Assembly: GCA_014804675.1 (NCBI GenBank)
Contig: JAAUZH010000001.1
Coordinates: forward strand, 119,916 to 183,915
Direction of reading: 5' to 3'
From: Lachnospiraceae bacterium
GTDB lineage: Bacteria > Bacillota > Clostridia > Lachnospirales > Lachnospiraceae
Length of the DNA stretch: 64,000 nucleotides
In this document: piece after piece, positions 63,111-64,000 of the stretch
How positions within the stretch are numbered: position 1 is the stretch's first letter
How the letters are laid out: every line of letters starts with the position of its first letter
Translations under genes and position numbers: made by a program
Notes under the pieces: generated by a model
The model's input: only the letters and a program-made list of their open reading frames with translations
The model's database searches: none
Told to the model about the DNA's origin: nothing

Positions 63111-63230
63111 TTAGAAGATATAAAACCCTTCTTCCAATTCGTCACCATCAAGGTCATCATCCTCAGTGAGAAAGTAATGCATGTCGAGCAGATCAGAGCC
63201 AGTCATGCTCCTGACCAGCCCTGCAGTCAT
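63111..63230 (-). CDS. Small acidic open frame coupled to the transposase stop
   Basis: The 39-codon frame (MTAGLVRSMTGSDLLDMHYF start, then many Asp and Glu, ending EEGFYIF) begins with an ATG that overlaps the transposase TGA as ATGA. The overlap suggests translational coupling, though the frame may be the former C-terminal part of a longer transposase or chance. No function is recognised. Confidence 0.35.
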   Translation of the reverse strand: MTAGLVRSMTGSDLLDMHYFLTEDDDLDGDELEEGFYIF

Positions 63231-63840
63231 GCCTTCCGGAGCTTTCCATCGGATTTCCGGTGCATGGCATAGAGCCCGTAATAACGTATCATCTTGAAGT
63301 GCTTTTCTGGGATATGTTGGATGAGAATAGAAATGAAATCCAGAACAGGGACGGTTTTTTCCACATAAGAATCATCCTCGTGCTTATTGTAGTGGAAAGT
63401 CACATTTTCCCCATCGTAGGAATCAATGCGGGAGGTGGCAATGACAGGCCGCCCAAGGTAGCGGCTGATACATTTGACAACAGTATCGGTATCACAGAGA
63501 TTTGGTTTGGCATAGACATAGAAACCGTTTTTATCCTTTTTGTAAATGGCGGCTTTGTAAAAACAAGGTGTTTGTGGGTGCAGTCAATGAGTTTAAAGGA
63601 CATTTTAGCAGAGCGGTCGATGCAGTATTTACTGCCGCAGGTGGGGCAAAACTTGGAATGGCAGCGGAAAGGGACAAATTTAAGTTTGTCACAGTGGGAA
63701 CAGGCATACATCGCACCACCATAAGAAGGGTCCCCGCAGTAAATCATTTTCTCAATGTTTTCCATAACAACGGGACGGGGATGAAGGATATATTCAATTT
63801 CTTCATAGTGCTCTTTAAAAATCTTTTTTAGGATATTCAT
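63227..63840 (-). pseudogene. IS91-family transposase with internal deletion
   Basis: The N-terminal part (from 63840) has the zinc-binding region CSHCDKLKFVPFRCHSKFCP and CGSKYCID, then THKHLVFT. At about 63560 the frame shifts. The other frame continues AAIYKKDKNGFYVYAKPN, VVKCISRYLGRPVIATSRID and HFKMIRYYGLYAMHRKSD, the C-terminal part of a Y2-type transposase. The middle, with the catalytic region, is missing. The pieces are collinear, so this is one gene with a deletion. Confidence 0.85.
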
Positions 63841-63924
63841 AAGGGTATTATGAAGGAATGAAAGGCAGAAAGCAACCCACCCGAGTTTGTCAAGTAAAGT
63901 GTGTAAATTTTATTTTATTTTTTT

Positions 63925-63944
63925 GGCGGTCATTTTTGACCGCC
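63925..63944. repeat. Inverted repeat near the window edge, probably part of a second mobile element end
   Basis: GGCGGTCA-TTTT-TGACCGCC is a perfect 8-base stem in very A+T-rich DNA. It lies between the IS91 remnant and the stop codon at 63965. The 160-base stretch 63841-64000 otherwise holds only that coding tail. Confidence 0.5.
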
Positions 63945-63964
63945 ATTTTGCATCTGATAATCAG

Positions 63965-64000
63965 CTAATTAAATGGTAGTTCCTCTCCATTGCGATAAGC
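63965..64000 (-). CDS. C-terminal end of a coding frame cut by the window edge (possible transposase)
   Basis: Reading leftwards from base 64000, eleven codons (AYRNGEELPFN) precede a TAG. With the hairpin just beyond, this could be the tail of an insertion-sequence transposase, but eleven residues cannot identify it. Confidence 0.2.
   Translation of the reverse strand, partial: AYRNGEELPFN

Overview
The window reads as a chromosomal stretch of a Gram-positive anaerobe of the class Clostridia, most likely a gut Lachnospiraceae. The grounds are A+T-rich DNA, strong AGGAGG-type ribosome binding sites, secreted wall hydrolases with GBS_Bsp-like repeats, a BspA-type leucine-rich repeat protein, and teichoic-acid-like surface glycan genes. 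No rRNA or tRNA genes and no CRISPR array were seen. Identifications come from reading motifs, not from database searches.

Region 1 (1-4740) holds the 3' part of one secreted peptidoglycan hydrolase and a complete paralogue, ending at a strong terminator. Region 2 (4741-23924) is the least explained part. It holds a LytTR regulator, a papain-like cysteine peptidase, a DUF6603 protein, three large proteins of unknown function, two related proteins sharing an Ig-like module, a small acidic-tailed protein and a 1798-residue BspA-type LRR protein. A convergent gene for a phage-tail-collar protein overlaps the LRR gene. None of the cluster products has a visible signal peptide, and none looks like a sheath, tube, baseplate or ATPase. 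It looks like a co-inherited system that is not a known phage tail or contractile injection system.

Region 3 (24250-48393) is a surface polyol-phosphate or teichoic-acid-like locus. It has an initiating phosphoglycosyltransferase, glycosyltransferases, three CDP-polyol phosphotransferases, a TarI-like cytidylyltransferase paired with an SDR enzyme, a pyruvyl transferase, a TagGH-type ABC exporter, a YfhO/CsbB-like pair, an LTA-synthase-like phosphotransferase and a glycerophosphodiesterase-like protein. Region 4 (45744-62827) is a Wzx/Wzy-type polysaccharide locus with its own initiating transferase. It ends in a complete six-gene pseudaminic acid set (pseB-F-I-H-G-C). The two regions interleave around 45-48 kb. 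Region 5 (62868-64000) is decayed DNA: an MBOAT acyltransferase remnant, an internally deleted IS91-type transposase and the edge of another coding sequence.

A family of long palindromic elements was found. One copy lies in each of the three divergent intergenic gaps (about 24.1, 37.2 and 44.5 kb). Two copies are near-complete long hairpins with a shared core in which stem bases change in compensating pairs; the third is a half copy. With the DUF6603 cluster, these are the most interesting signals here.
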